The notes: a model not told the origin generated them from the letters alone. Shown: positions 6,638-13,493, counted from the first letter of the stretch. The stretch: DNA of 18,833 bases from Candidatus Brocadiaceae bacterium (GCA_030018855.1 JASEHG010000014.1:1-18833); one strand, 5' to 3'. Translations and numbers: made by a program.

Positions 6638-8824
6638 TCAGGGGACGGGTAGTCCCTCCACCTTACCTCCCAGGGCCTGGGTCTTGCGCGTCCCTCTTTC
6701 TGCCAGTTCCAGGTACTTACTCTTGAAGTCAGGTCCTCCCAGTTCAGGGTCTTCCATTAAGAAGGCGTCTATCGCCTTCACGACCTTGACATAATTACCT
6801 TGTTCAAACAGGGCGTTCAATACCTCCAGTCTCCCTTTCCACCATTCTTTTGAGCATTCCGGGAGTTCTTTCATCCAACGGGCATAAAGCTCCAAGAGGC
6901 GGTCGTACTGTTTCATCTCCATCAGACACAAGACAAGGTCTGTCTTTATCTCCATGTCGGTCTTATTATGTTCTGAGAGCCCGTCGTAGAGTATCATAGC
7001 CTTTTGCCAATCCTTCTGGAGGCGGTATATTTCGGCCAATTTAAGCCGGCTGTCCCACAGTTTTTCTTTATGGTGCTCTGAGGTGGAAAACTGGGCGAGT
7101 TGCCGTTCCAGGACCTGGATGGCACGCCGGGAATCTTTGTTATTACATAATACGTCCGCTAGTTGCCCCAGGGCCTCAAAGGACTCTATCTTCAGCTCCA
7201 GGAGGGCCTCCGAAGTCTGTTCTGCCACCTTTTTGTCTGAATCTGTCAGCAGTTTCATGAGGGGCTCAAAGGCCTTTTCGCTCCCAAGCTTTCCGAGGGC
7301 CCCAGCCGCCGCCTCTCTGACCCTGGCAACGTTATCGGATAGTAGACCCACCAGGGGTTCTACTGCCTGCACGTCCCTTAGATTTCCCAGACTATCGGCG
7401 GCATACCATCGCACCCTCTCTTCTTTATCCTTCAAGGCGGTAATAAGCGGGGTAACGGCCCTTGGGTCTTTAATCCTCCCCAGGGCCACGGCAGAGGCCT
7501 CCCTGAGCTTGGCCTCCTCTCTGTTCAGGAGTTTTGATAGGGGTTCTGTCGCCTTTTGGTTGCCTATCTGACCCAGGGACTCGCAGGCCGCTATTACCAG
7601 AGCGGTGTCGTCGTGCTTCAGGGTGCCTATCAGGGCATCTACCACCGGGCCCTGACGGAACCTCCCAAGGACTCTGGCAGCCCGCTCTCTAACCGAGGCC
7701 TCTTCGTCGTTTAATACGGTAATTAAGGGGTCCATCGCCTTTTCATCCCCAAGCTCCCCAAGGGCCTGGACCGCCGCCGCACGCACCTCTCTTTCCTTAT
7801 CGGCCAGGAGGACAATGAGGTGGGGGAATACGCTGGGGTCATTTAATTTGGAGATTTCTTTGATAGCAAAGAGGCGTACCTCCGTATGCCCCTGTTTCAC
7901 GGCCTCTAACAGGGGTTTCGGGTTCTTCTGGCTTACGGCATCGGACAGGAGGGCAATGGTCTTCTGGGCCACTTCCTTTCTCAGGGATTCATTCTCACTC
8001 CTTAACTCCTTACTGGTCTCCTCTAGCCTCTCTACCATGTCTGCCAGCCACTGCTCTCTGGATTTGACCTTATTAAGGTTCCACCATGCCTGCCACTTCT
8101 CCACGTCCTTACCAAAGGATTGCATGGCCATAAGGCTTAGGGACTCCAGGGCGGCCTCCCTGAGTTCTTTCGTCGGGAGTGGCCCTGCTTCTTGAACCTT
8201 TGAACCCTTAAACCCTTGAACTTCTATTCCCAGGAGGGCCAGGAGTGGTTCTACCGCCTCCTTATCCCTGGTCTGTCCCAGGGCCCTGACGAGGAGTACT
8301 TTTGCGGACACCGGGTACCTGGGTTCCTGGAGTTGGGCAGCCATCTGCCCTACGGCCCTGGGTGTGCGGAGTCTACCCAGACTCTGGCAGGCTGCATCTC
8401 TTACCTCTTGCTCCTCTTTCTGAAGGAGTTCCATGAGCGGTACCACTGCCCTATCGTCCCCCTTAAAACCGAAGGCCTTTATAGCGGTAACCAGTGCCTC
8501 CTTCTCTTGTGCCTTATCTCCTGCCTGTACACCATTGGGGGCAGGCACACCTTTCAGGATATTTAAGAGGGGTTCAAGGGCTGCTGGATGGTTCGTGCTC
8601 AAGAGGGAGATGGCGGCTGAACTACGGGTGGCCAAATCGGGGGAATATAACTGCCTCAGCCATCTTTCAATATCTGCAACAGGCGGTGTGGCAGCGCTAC
8701 TGGTGACAAAAACGGCAGCACCGCCTGGCGCCTGAGGGCCTACCTCTGCCTTTAACGGTAAGACCCAGAGTTGCAGGCCGATAAAAAGAAATAGACACAA
8801 AACAAATAGAGGCACTCGTCTCAT
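6638..8824 (-). CDS. Exported HEAT-repeat protein with C-terminal TPR-like helices
   Basis: This is a 728-residue protein of unknown specific function. Residues 1-26 form a signal peptide (basic MRR, hydrophobic core, LKA before the likely cleavage site). HEAT/PBS-lyase-type helical repeats cover about 50-235 and 300-545. In the second block seven units repeat every 31 residues with the pattern D..AV.PLI..L.D....VR..AA.ALG. Residues about 262-292 look like a short coiled coil between the blocks. The C-terminal part (about 560-715) resembles TPR helical hairpins (LAEIYRLQKDWQKAMILYDG). Such proteins are usually scaffolds for protein-protein contacts, here probably in the periplasm. Residues 202-211 are encoded by an 8-mer DNA repeat array that is also found between korB and korA. 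The start codon has no clear ribosome-binding site and sits two bases from a hairpin repeat. The nearest neighbours trkA/trkH give no functional clue. Confidence 0.85.
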   Translation of the reverse strand: MRRVPLFVLCLFLFIGLQLWVLPLKAEVGPQAPGGAAVFVTSSAATPPVADIERWLRQLYSPDLATRSSAAISLLSTNHPAALEPLLNILKGVPAPNGVQAGDKAQEKEALVTAIKAFGFKGDDRAVVPLMELLQKEEQEVRDAACQSLGRLRTPRAVGQMAAQLQEPRYPVSAKVLLVRALGQTRDKEAVEPLLALLGIEVQGFKGSKVQEAGPLPTKELREAALESLSLMAMQSFGKDVEKWQAWWNLNKVKSREQWLADMVERLEETSKELRSENESLRKEVAQKTIALLSDAVSQKNPKPLLEAVKQGHTEVRLFAIKEISKLNDPSVFPHLIVLLADKEREVRAAAVQALGELGDEKAMDPLITVLNDEEASVRERAARVLGRFRQGPVVDALIGTLKHDDTALVIAACESLGQIGNQKATEPLSKLLNREEAKLREASAVALGRIKDPRAVTPLITALKDKEERVRWYAADSLGNLRDVQAVEPLVGLLSDNVARVREAAAGALGKLGSEKAFEPLMKLLTDSDKKVAEQTSEALLELKIESFEALGQLADVLCNNKDSRRAIQVLERQLAQFSTSEHHKEKLWDSRLKLAEIYRLQKDWQKAMILYDGLSEHNKTDMEIKTDLVLCLMEMKQYDRLLELYARWMKELPECSKEWWKGRLEVLNALFEQGNYVKVVKAIDAFLMEDPELGGPDFKSKYLELAERGTRKTQALGGKVEGLPVP
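8190..8221 (-). repeat. Four tandem 8-mers inside the HEAT-protein gene
   Basis: Read on the - strand, the units are GTTCAAGG, GTTTAAGG, GTTCAAAG and GTTCAAGA. The same kind of four-unit array (GTTYAAGR) is in the korB-korA gap at 15292-15323. Here it is read in frame as VQGFKGSKVQ, between HEAT units, and breaks the spacing of the surrounding repeats. Confidence 0.8.
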
Positions 8825-8825
8825 T

Positions 8826-8868
8826 TAGACAGACCCAGGTGATAGAGCACCTGGGCTATATAATGGTA
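8826..8868. repeat. 43-bp hairpin repeat, copy 1
   Basis: This copy is identical to 9005-9047 at 41 of 43 positions. Its core is an 8-bp perfect stem, CCCAGGTG (8834-8841) with CACCTGGG (8848-8855), around a six-base loop. It ends two bases upstream of the HEAT-protein start codon, so it forms the end of that gene's leader. Confidence 0.85.
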
Positions 8869-8892
8869 TCCAAACCTTGACTTACGCAACCA

Positions 8893-8921
8893 ATAGTATC
8901 AGAACCTCTACCGACGGTCAA
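8893..8921 (-). promoter_or_regulatory. Candidate sigma-70-type promoter for the HEAT-protein gene
   Basis: On the - strand, TTGACC (8921-8916) and TACTAT (8898-8893) are separated by 17 bases. The -35 matches consensus at 5 of 6 positions and the -10 at 4 of 6. The implied transcript would start near 8886 and run through the hairpin repeat before the start codon at 8824. This is a motif match only. Confidence 0.35.
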
Positions 8922-8967
8922 TAGAGACACTTTTCGGCCGTGTAGATGATATTGTAGACATGGGTTA

Positions 8968-8981
8968 GATTACAAATTACA
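8968..8981. repeat. AT-rich 7-mers left of the four-helix-bundle remnant
   Basis: Two 7-mers, GATTACA and AATTACA. Their reverse complement resembles the array at 9159-9179, with an exact ATTACAAATT block in inverted orientation, so the remnant is bracketed by inverted copies. Confidence 0.5.
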
Positions 8982-9152
8982 GATTCTTTGAACCTGGAGG
9001 TTTATAGACAGACCCAGGTGACAGAGCACCTGGGCTATGTAATGGTAGTCCCTGGCAAAGGGATTGCCTTTGGTCAGGGAGTATATACTAACACCCAATT
9101 CTTTGGCCTTTTTCCAGACGGGCAGGTCTTCAAATTGCTTGTAGGTAGCCAT
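8970..9152 (-). pseudogene. Truncated four-helix-bundle (23S rRNA intervening-sequence / S23-type) protein gene
   Basis: The first 35 or so residues (MATYKQFEDLPVWKKAKELG, then VSIYSLTKGNPFAR) match the N-terminus of the small four-helix-bundle proteins found in 23S rRNA intervening sequences and as scattered single genes. These are normally about 110-125 residues. From residue 35 the reading frame runs into the 43-bp hairpin repeat (9047-9005) and stops at residue 60. The family's second half, including the usual SIPxNIAEG-like segment, is missing. AT-rich 7-mers flank the remnant on both sides. It is most simply a decayed or deleted gene. The rest of the 352-bp stretch 8825-9176 holds only repeats and a possible promoter. 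Confidence 0.7.
9005..9047. repeat. 43-bp hairpin repeat, copy 2, within the broken four-helix-bundle gene
   Basis: Second copy of the element at 8826-8868. The stem CCCAGGTG (9013-9020) / CACCTGGG (9027-9034) is fully conserved, and one of the two differences is in the loop. Its edge coincides with the point where the four-helix-bundle homology ends. Confidence 0.85.
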
Positions 9153-9158
9153 TTAGTT

Positions 9159-9179
9159 AATTTGCAATTTGTAATTTTA
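9159..9179. repeat. AT-rich 7-mers between pyrI and the four-helix-bundle remnant
   Basis: Three 7-mers, AATTTGC, AATTTGT and AATTTTA. The last bases include the pyrI stop codon (9177-9179). Confidence 0.5.
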
Positions 9180-9626
9180 TAGTAATTCAATATCTTCCCC
9201 TTCCATAACCCTTTCACAGTAGTGGCAGCGGAGGCGGACGGGGGTTTTTTTTACCACCTTCAGGCGGGTTGGGATGCGTTCATGGTTAGAGATACAGTTG
9301 GGGTTAAAACACTTCACGACGCCAATAAGTTCCTCGGGCAGGCTCACGGGCCTTTTTTCTACTGCCTCAAAATCCTTTATGATATTTAATGTAGCATTGG
9401 GGGCGATGAGGGCTATCTTATTGACCTCCTCCTGGGTGAGGACTTTATCCTCTATCTTAATAATGCCTTTCTTACCCAGGCGGCGGCTGGAGAGGTTCAT
9501 CCCCACCAGCACCAGCTTGCCTTCTTCATGTATATTCAAGATGGAGGCTACCTTAAAGGTGCTCTTACTGTCAATGTGGTCTATGACCGTACCGTCTTTT
9601 ATGGCGGAGACCTGGAGTTGTTTCAT
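9177..9626 (-). CDS. pyrI: PyrI, aspartate carbamoyltransferase regulatory chain
   Basis: PyrI is the non-catalytic chain of ATCase. It binds CTP/ATP and tunes the first committed step of pyrimidine synthesis carried out by PyrB. The 149 residues match the family length. The N-terminal allosteric domain is seen in KQLQVSAIKDGTVIDHI (2-18). The C-terminal zinc domain carries the expected four cysteines, C106, C111, C134 and C137, in CFNPNC and CHYC. The gene follows pyrB on the same strand after 76 bp. That gap contains a GTAG-type hairpin and the AGAGG ribosome-binding site ten bases before the ATG. PyrI is common in archaea and enterobacteria but patchy in other bacteria, so its presence implies the large allosteric form of ATCase. 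Confidence 0.95.
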   Translation of the reverse strand: MKQLQVSAIKDGTVIDHIDSKSTFKVASILNIHEEGKLVLVGMNLSSRRLGKKGIIKIEDKVLTQEEVNKIALIAPNATLNIIKDFEAVEKRPVSLPEELIGVVKCFNPNCISNHERIPTRLKVVKKTPVRLRCHYCERVMEGEDIELL

Positions 9627-9672
9627 ATTCTTTTAACCTCTAATAGTACAACGCCTATGATTAGGCAGAACA

Positions 9673-9700
9673 TAGGGGCGACCCGGTGGGTCGCCCCTAC
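9673..9700 (-). repeat. GTAG-type hairpin between pyrB and pyrI
   Basis: TAGGGGCGACCC (9673-9684) pairs with GGGTCGCCCCTA (9688-9699) around a GGT loop, a perfect 12-bp stem. On the - strand it begins GTAG at 9700. It shares the GTAGGGGC edge with the palindrome inside sucD. It is on the transcribed strand between co-directional genes and has no T-run, so it is more likely a dispersed repeat than a terminator. Confidence 0.75.
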
Positions 9701-9702
9701 AA

Positions 9703-10632
9703 TTACAGTTCCTTTGCCCCTAGCACTGCGGCCAGCAGTGCCTTTCTGACGGGGATCCCACTCTTGGCCTGTTGGAAATAGACCGCATACGGGGTCTCGT
9801 CCAGGCTCTCGTCCATCTCGTCTACCCTGGGAAGCGGGTGGAGTATCTTAAAATCAGGCTTCACCTTTAGTCCCTCTATCAGGCCCTTACTGAGACGGTA
9901 TGTGCCTTTAACCTTTTCGTACTCTACCGGGTCGGCAAAGCGCTCCTGCTGGATACGGGTGCAGTAGAGGACGTCCAGCCTATGGCTTATCTCCTCAAAA
10001 GAGTCATGCTCCGAGTACTTAACCCCCCTTTCCTTGAGTTCTTCAAGCTGGTCCACGGGCATCCTCAGGGAGGGATGGGAGACGAAGAACATCTGGCAGG
10101 GGAAGTGGGCAAGGGCATAGGCCAGGGAGTGGACGGTACGGCCGTATTTTAGGTCGCCCAGGAACCCCACAGATAACCCTTCCAGAGAACCCTTCGCCCT
10201 GAGGATGGTGTAGAGGTCAAGGAAGGTCTGGGTAGGGTGCTGGTTGGTCCCGTCGCCGGCATTGATAACTGGGATGCTTATAGTATCAGCCGCAAGCCGT
10301 GGGGCCCCTTCAAGGAAATGTCTGAGGACGATTATGTCCGAGTATCCTTCTATTATCTTTATTGCGTCTTTAAGGGACTCCCCTTTGACCAGGGAGGTAG
10401 CCCCTGGCTCTGCAAAGCTGATTACTTCTCCACCAAGGAGCTTCATCGCCGATTCAAAGCTCATGCGGGTCCTGGTGGAGGGCTCAAAGAAGAGGGTGGC
10501 CAGTACCTTTCCCTTAAGGAGTTCAGGATAACTATGCCCCTCCATGTCTGCCGCCATGTTCAGGATGTAAAGGATTTCCTCTATGGTGAAGTCTCTTATA
10601 GAAATGATGTCTTTGTTCTTCAAGTTTACCAT
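9703..10632 (-). CDS. pyrB: PyrB, aspartate carbamoyltransferase catalytic chain
   Basis: PyrB condenses carbamoyl phosphate with L-aspartate to give N-carbamoyl-aspartate in pyrimidine synthesis. The 309-residue length is typical. The carbamoyl-phosphate loop FFEPSTRTR (48-56) is intact. So are the 80s-loop lysine in LVKGES (K83), HPTQTFLD (132-139), and the HPLPRVDEM aspartate-binding segment near residue 264. The ribosome-binding site AAGGG lies inside the last codons of apgM, and the start is two bases past the apgM stop, so translation is probably coupled. pyrI follows downstream, giving a full regulatory ATCase. No damage is seen. Confidence 0.96.
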   Translation of the reverse strand: MVNLKNKDIISIRDFTIEEILYILNMAADMEGHSYPELLKGKVLATLFFEPSTRTRMSFESAMKLLGGEVISFAEPGATSLVKGESLKDAIKIIEGYSDIIVLRHFLEGAPRLAADTISIPVINAGDGTNQHPTQTFLDLYTILRAKGSLEGLSVGFLGDLKYGRTVHSLAYALAHFPCQMFFVSHPSLRMPVDQLEELKERGVKYSEHDSFEEISHRLDVLYCTRIQQERFADPVEYEKVKGTYRLSKGLIEGLKVKPDFKILHPLPRVDEMDESLDETPYAVYFQQAKSGIPVRKALLAAVLGAKEL

Positions 10633-10634
10633 GT

Positions 10635-11945
10635 TTATCCCTTTATATACTTTACGATACGAGGCATCAATTGCGTTCCCTTAAGCTCTCCAAGGCTCCC
10701 CTTCTGGCAAGACTCTTCGGAAAAGTCTTGGGTATGGCCTGGCGTGATAGGGCCGCCGCATAATACTAGAGGTACGGGGTCATGGGAGTGGGATTTGAGC
10801 TGGCAGGGGGTAGTATGGTCTGCCGTCAGGGCTACGATAGTCTCTTTGAGTTCTATCTTCTCCAGCAATGGACCGAGAAACCATCGGTCAATGGTCTCAA
10901 TGGAGACCTTCTTGGCCTCGCCGTCTCCGTCGTGGCCTGGTATATCTGGACCTTTGATATGGATGTACAGGCCGTCAAAATCTTTTAGTGTCCCCAGGGT
11001 TTTTTCGACCCGTAAGAGATAGTCTCTTTTCAAATCTGAAGAGGGAGGGGGCAGTTCTACCACCTTCATGCCCGTAAGGGAGGCTATGCCCTTTTCCACT
11101 GGCATATCGGCCAGACAGGCCATCCTCAGGCCAAACTTGCTCTTCATATCGGGGAACTTAGGGAGTCTGTCACCGGCGTCTCTTAGGAGGAGGAGGTTGG
11201 CCGTGGGCATACCCTTCCCCTGCCTCGTTTTATTGATGGGGGACCTCTCAAGGATTTCACAACTCTTCAGGACAAACTCATTGGCCAGGAGGGCTGACAC
11301 GGCGGCGGTCTTAAGGTCCTTGCAGTCCTCCAGTGGTCCTGCATACTGGAATAGATTCTCAAAACCCCCTTCCTGCGGAATACTCACTGGGCCGTTACGT
11401 CTATAGGCCGGGTCGGTATTAGTAATCTCGCCCGAAAGGGGTGCCTTCTTTGTGCGGATGACCAGACATGCCCTGTGGCCGATGGTATGTCTGAGTTGAA
11501 AGGTAGAACCAGGGATAGATTTCAGTTGTAGTTGTGCGTTGACCTCCTGGCAGAGTTGCCCCGCCTCCTCGTCTGAAAGGCTCCTGCCTGCCCGGCGGTC
11601 TATAATTTCTCTGCCCTGGCCCCTGGTGGCGAAGTTGGCCCTTATGGCCAGGTCTCCTGGCCGCACCTCTAGCCCGGCGGCGAAGGACTCCAGTGGTCCC
11701 CTGCCCGTGTAGTACCGATAAGGGTCATAGCCCAGGATGCTGATGACGGCCACGTCTGATTCGGGTGCCACCCCCGGGGCTACAGGGTGCATTACCCCCG
11801 TACGCCCCTCCCTGGCCAGGCGGTCCATGTGTGGCTTATGGGCGGCCTCCAGGGGGGTCTTATTCCCCAATTCCTTCAGGCGGTAAGGGCCGTCCGAGAG
11901 ACCATCCAGGACTATGTAGAGAAGCCGTATTCCTTTCTTTGGCAT
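10635..11945 (-). CDS. apgM: 2,3-bisphosphoglycerate-independent phosphoglycerate mutase, archaeal type (ApgM)
   Basis: The enzyme interconverts 3- and 2-phosphoglycerate in glycolysis and gluconeogenesis. It belongs to the alkaline-phosphatase superfamily and is manganese- or zinc-dependent. At 436 residues it matches the aPGAM group rather than the longer GpmI type. Evident motifs are the metal-binding VLDGLSD (12-18), PLEAAHKPHMD (31-41), the catalytic serine in PESDVAVISILGYDP (S63), HIKGPDIPGHDGD (about 329-341) and ADHTTPC (about 380). The gene follows fumB across a 7-mer repeat array and leads into pyrB by a two-base gap. No ribosome-binding site is seen before the ATG; the leader consists largely of the repeats. 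Some homologues in this superfamily act on phosphonates or homoserine, but the motif set favours the mutase. Confidence 0.9.
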   Translation of the reverse strand: MPKKGIRLLYIVLDGLSDGPYRLKELGNKTPLEAAHKPHMDRLAREGRTGVMHPVAPGVAPESDVAVISILGYDPYRYYTGRGPLESFAAGLEVRPGDLAIRANFATRGQGREIIDRRAGRSLSDEEAGQLCQEVNAQLQLKSIPGSTFQLRHTIGHRACLVIRTKKAPLSGEITNTDPAYRRNGPVSIPQEGGFENLFQYAGPLEDCKDLKTAAVSALLANEFVLKSCEILERSPINKTRQGKGMPTANLLLLRDAGDRLPKFPDMKSKFGLRMACLADMPVEKGIASLTGMKVVELPPPSSDLKRDYLLRVEKTLGTLKDFDGLYIHIKGPDIPGHDGDGEAKKVSIETIDRWFLGPLLEKIELKETIVALTADHTTPCQLKSHSHDPVPLVLCGGPITPGHTQDFSEESCQKGSLGELKGTQLMPRIVKYIKG

Positions 11946-11959
11946 TTTTGAGGAGTTGC

Positions 11960-12001
11960 TATCTACTGTACGCTGTCTACTATCTACTGTCTACTGTATA
12001 T
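11960..12001. repeat. Six tandem 7-mers (TRTCTAC) spanning the fumB stop codon
   Basis: Units on the + strand are TATCTAC, TGTACGC, TGTCTAC, TATCTAC, TGTCTAC and TGTATAT. The fumB stop codon (11984-11986) lies inside the array, so the last five residues of the protein are encoded by the repeat. Confidence 0.7.
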
Positions 12002-12544
12002 TTTAATGGCCTCCTTGTACATGTCATTACCCAGGGTATCATAGGCTACAATGGCGAAGAAGTCCTCCACCTCCAGGCGATGGATGGCCTCCGTGCCCAG
12101 GTCTTCAAAGGCAATCATATCACATTTCCTTATGCTCTTAGCAATGAGGGCCGCCGCACCTCCAATATTGGAGAAGTGGACGGCCTTGTATCGCTTCATG
12201 AGGTCAATGACTTCCTGGGAACGCTCTCCTTTGCCCACGGTACCCTTCAGCCCTTTTTTGTAAAGCGGCTCCATGTACGGGTCCATACGGGAGCTAGTAG
12301 TTGGTCCCGCAGAGCCTATGACCTGACCAGGTCTGGCAGGGGTAGGGCCTACATAGTATATGACCTGCCCCTGCAGGTCAATAGGTAATGGCTTGCCTTG
12401 TTCTATAAGTTCTACCAGTCGCTTATGGCTGGAGTCCCTGGCGGTATAGAAGACGCCGTCAAATAGCACCTTCTGTCCTGCCCTGAGACCCAGTACGGTC
12501 TTTTCGTCCATTGGTGCTTTTATGTGTATGATTTCTTCTGGCAT
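11984..12544 (-). CDS. fumB: Class I fumarate hydratase, beta (C-terminal-type) subunit
   Basis: This is the smaller chain of the two-subunit 4Fe-4S fumarase that interconverts fumarate and malate. It corresponds to the C-terminal half of single-chain class I fumarases. In 186 residues it shows TARDSSHKRL (34-43), the GPTPARPGQVIGSAGPTTSS region (66-85) with RMDPY, and KGERS and NIGGAAAL (127-134), all usual for this chain. Its start is ten bases after the alpha-subunit stop, with GAGGAAA as ribosome-binding site, so the pair is translated together. The last residues (IYSRQ) come from a tandem DNA repeat, so the natural C-terminus has been altered. The chain could also belong to an L(+)-tartrate dehydratase, which is homologous; the neighbouring Kor and SucD genes favour fumarase. 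The symbol here denotes the beta chain and should not be confused with E. coli FumB. Confidence 0.9.
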   Translation of the reverse strand: MPEEIIHIKAPMDEKTVLGLRAGQKVLFDGVFYTARDSSHKRLVELIEQGKPLPIDLQGQVIYYVGPTPARPGQVIGSAGPTTSSRMDPYMEPLYKKGLKGTVGKGERSQEVIDLMKRYKAVHFSNIGGAAALIAKSIRKCDMIAFEDLGTEAIHRLEVEDFFAIVAYDTLGNDMYKEAIKIYSRQ

Positions 12545-12554
12545 AGTATTTTCC

Positions 12555-13454
12555 TCATAGGATTGTGGTCTTCAGGCGGTGTGAATGACATTCAATATTT
12601 ACCGCCACCGGGAGGCTGGCGATGTGACAGGGATAGGTCTCCACGTGTACGGCCAGGGCGGTAGTCCTCCCACCCCAGGCCTGGGGTCCCACACCAGTGG
12701 CGTTTACCTTCTCAAAGAGTTCTTCCTCCAGTTCTTTAATGTGGGCCTCCGTATGGTGAGAGCCCACGGGTCTCAGGAGGCTCCTCTTGGCAATATAGGC
12801 GGCCTGGTCAAAGGTGCCTCCCAGGCCCACCCCTACGATGAGTGGAGGACAGGGCCTGCCACCGCCTTTGAGTACGGTCTCCACCACAAAATTCACGACC
12901 CCTTTTCTGCCCTGGGCCGGGGTGAGCATGGCAAAGCGGCTCATATTTTCGCACCCTGATCCCTTACACATGATGGTAAGCCTCAACCGGTCTCCTGGCA
13001 CTACCTCTACGTGGATAACCGGAGGGGTATTGTCCTTTGTATTTATGCGCCTCAGGGGGTCCTGGACGATGGAGGCCCGTAGATAGCCCTTGGTGTATCC
13101 TTGGGCTACGCCTTTGGTGATGGCCTCACGGAGTGCGGAATTCGGAATGTTGAATGGGGGATTTAATTCCGCACTCTGCATTCCGCACTCTGCCTCCCGC
13201 ACAACCTCCACCTCCTGTCCCAATTCTACAAAGACTACGGTGAAGCCTGTGTCCTGGCAGATGGGGGCCAGTTCCTCTCCGCCTATCCTGGCATTCTCTA
13301 GTATATCCCTCAGGATTTGCTGACCTATAGGGGATTCTTCCTCCTTGAGAGACCTCTCCAGTGCATCAATAACGTCCTGCCCCAGGAAGTAGTTGGCCTC
13401 CATGCAGAGTCTTTCTACGGCTTGGGTAATGGCGTCAGCCTCTATCCGTCGCAT
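12555..13454 (-). CDS. fumA: Class I fumarate hydratase, alpha (N-terminal-type) subunit with a repeat-derived insertion
   Basis: This is the Fe-S-bearing chain of the two-subunit fumarase. The three expected cluster cysteines are present: C66 in APICQDTG, C202 in RPCPPLIVG and C275 in YPCHIASLP. Other family motifs are LRASIVQDPLRR (125-136), NTKDNTPPVIH (138-148), KGSGCENMS (164-172) and GVGLGGTFDQAA (208-219). At 299 residues it is about 20 longer than usual. The excess lies between GQEVEV and EAITKGV (about 87-109) and is encoded by an inverted and direct DNA repeat at 13131-13193. All catalytic motifs remain in frame, so the gene is probably functional. It sits between the Kor genes and its beta subunit. 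L(+)-tartrate dehydratase is the main alternative. Confidence 0.9.
   Translation of the reverse strand: MRRIEADAITQAVERLCMEANYFLGQDVIDALERSLKEEESPIGQQILRDILENARIGGEELAPICQDTGFTVVFVELGQEVEVVREAECGMQSAELNPPFNIPNSALREAITKGVAQGYTKGYLRASIVQDPLRRINTKDNTPPVIHVEVVPGDRLRLTIMCKGSGCENMSRFAMLTPAQGRKGVVNFVVETVLKGGGRPCPPLIVGVGLGGTFDQAAYIAKRSLLRPVGSHHTEAHIKELEEELFEKVNATGVGPQAWGGRTTALAVHVETYPCHIASLPVAVNIECHSHRLKTTIL
13131..13193. repeat. Inverted and direct repeat cassette inside the fumarase alpha gene
   Basis: GAGTGCGGAATT (13131-13142) pairs perfectly with AATTCCGCACTC (13165-13176) across 22 bases. ATTCCGCACTCTGC then occurs twice in tandem (13166-13179 and 13180-13193). The cassette is read in frame and accounts for the extra residues relative to the family. 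Confidence 0.8.
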
Positions 13455-13470
13455 TCAATCCCTCTGGCAG

Positions 13471-13493
13471 GGCAGAGCAAGCTCTGCCACTAC
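13471..13493 (-). repeat. GTAG-headed hairpin between the GNAT-KorC gene and fumarase alpha
   Basis: On the - strand, GTAGT is followed by GGCAGAGC-TT-GCTCTGCC, an 8-bp stem with a TT loop. It has the same geometry as the hairpins near rsmE but a wholly different stem sequence. Confidence 0.75.

Noticed and set aside
9673..9700. Intrinsic terminator between pyrB and pyrI
   Set aside because: The stem is strong but has no following T-run, related GTAGGGGC palindromes occur elsewhere including inside a gene, and the flanking genes encode one enzyme.
10237..11022. A 261-codon + strand open frame across the pyrB-apgM junction, and a 214-codon one at 17633-18277
   Set aside because: Both are antisense shadows of well-identified genes, without ribosome-binding sites or recognisable domains.
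13131..13193. Frameshift or assembly error in fumarase alpha
   Set aside because: The frame is the same on both sides and all catalytic motifs are intact, so an in-frame insertion explains the extra length better.
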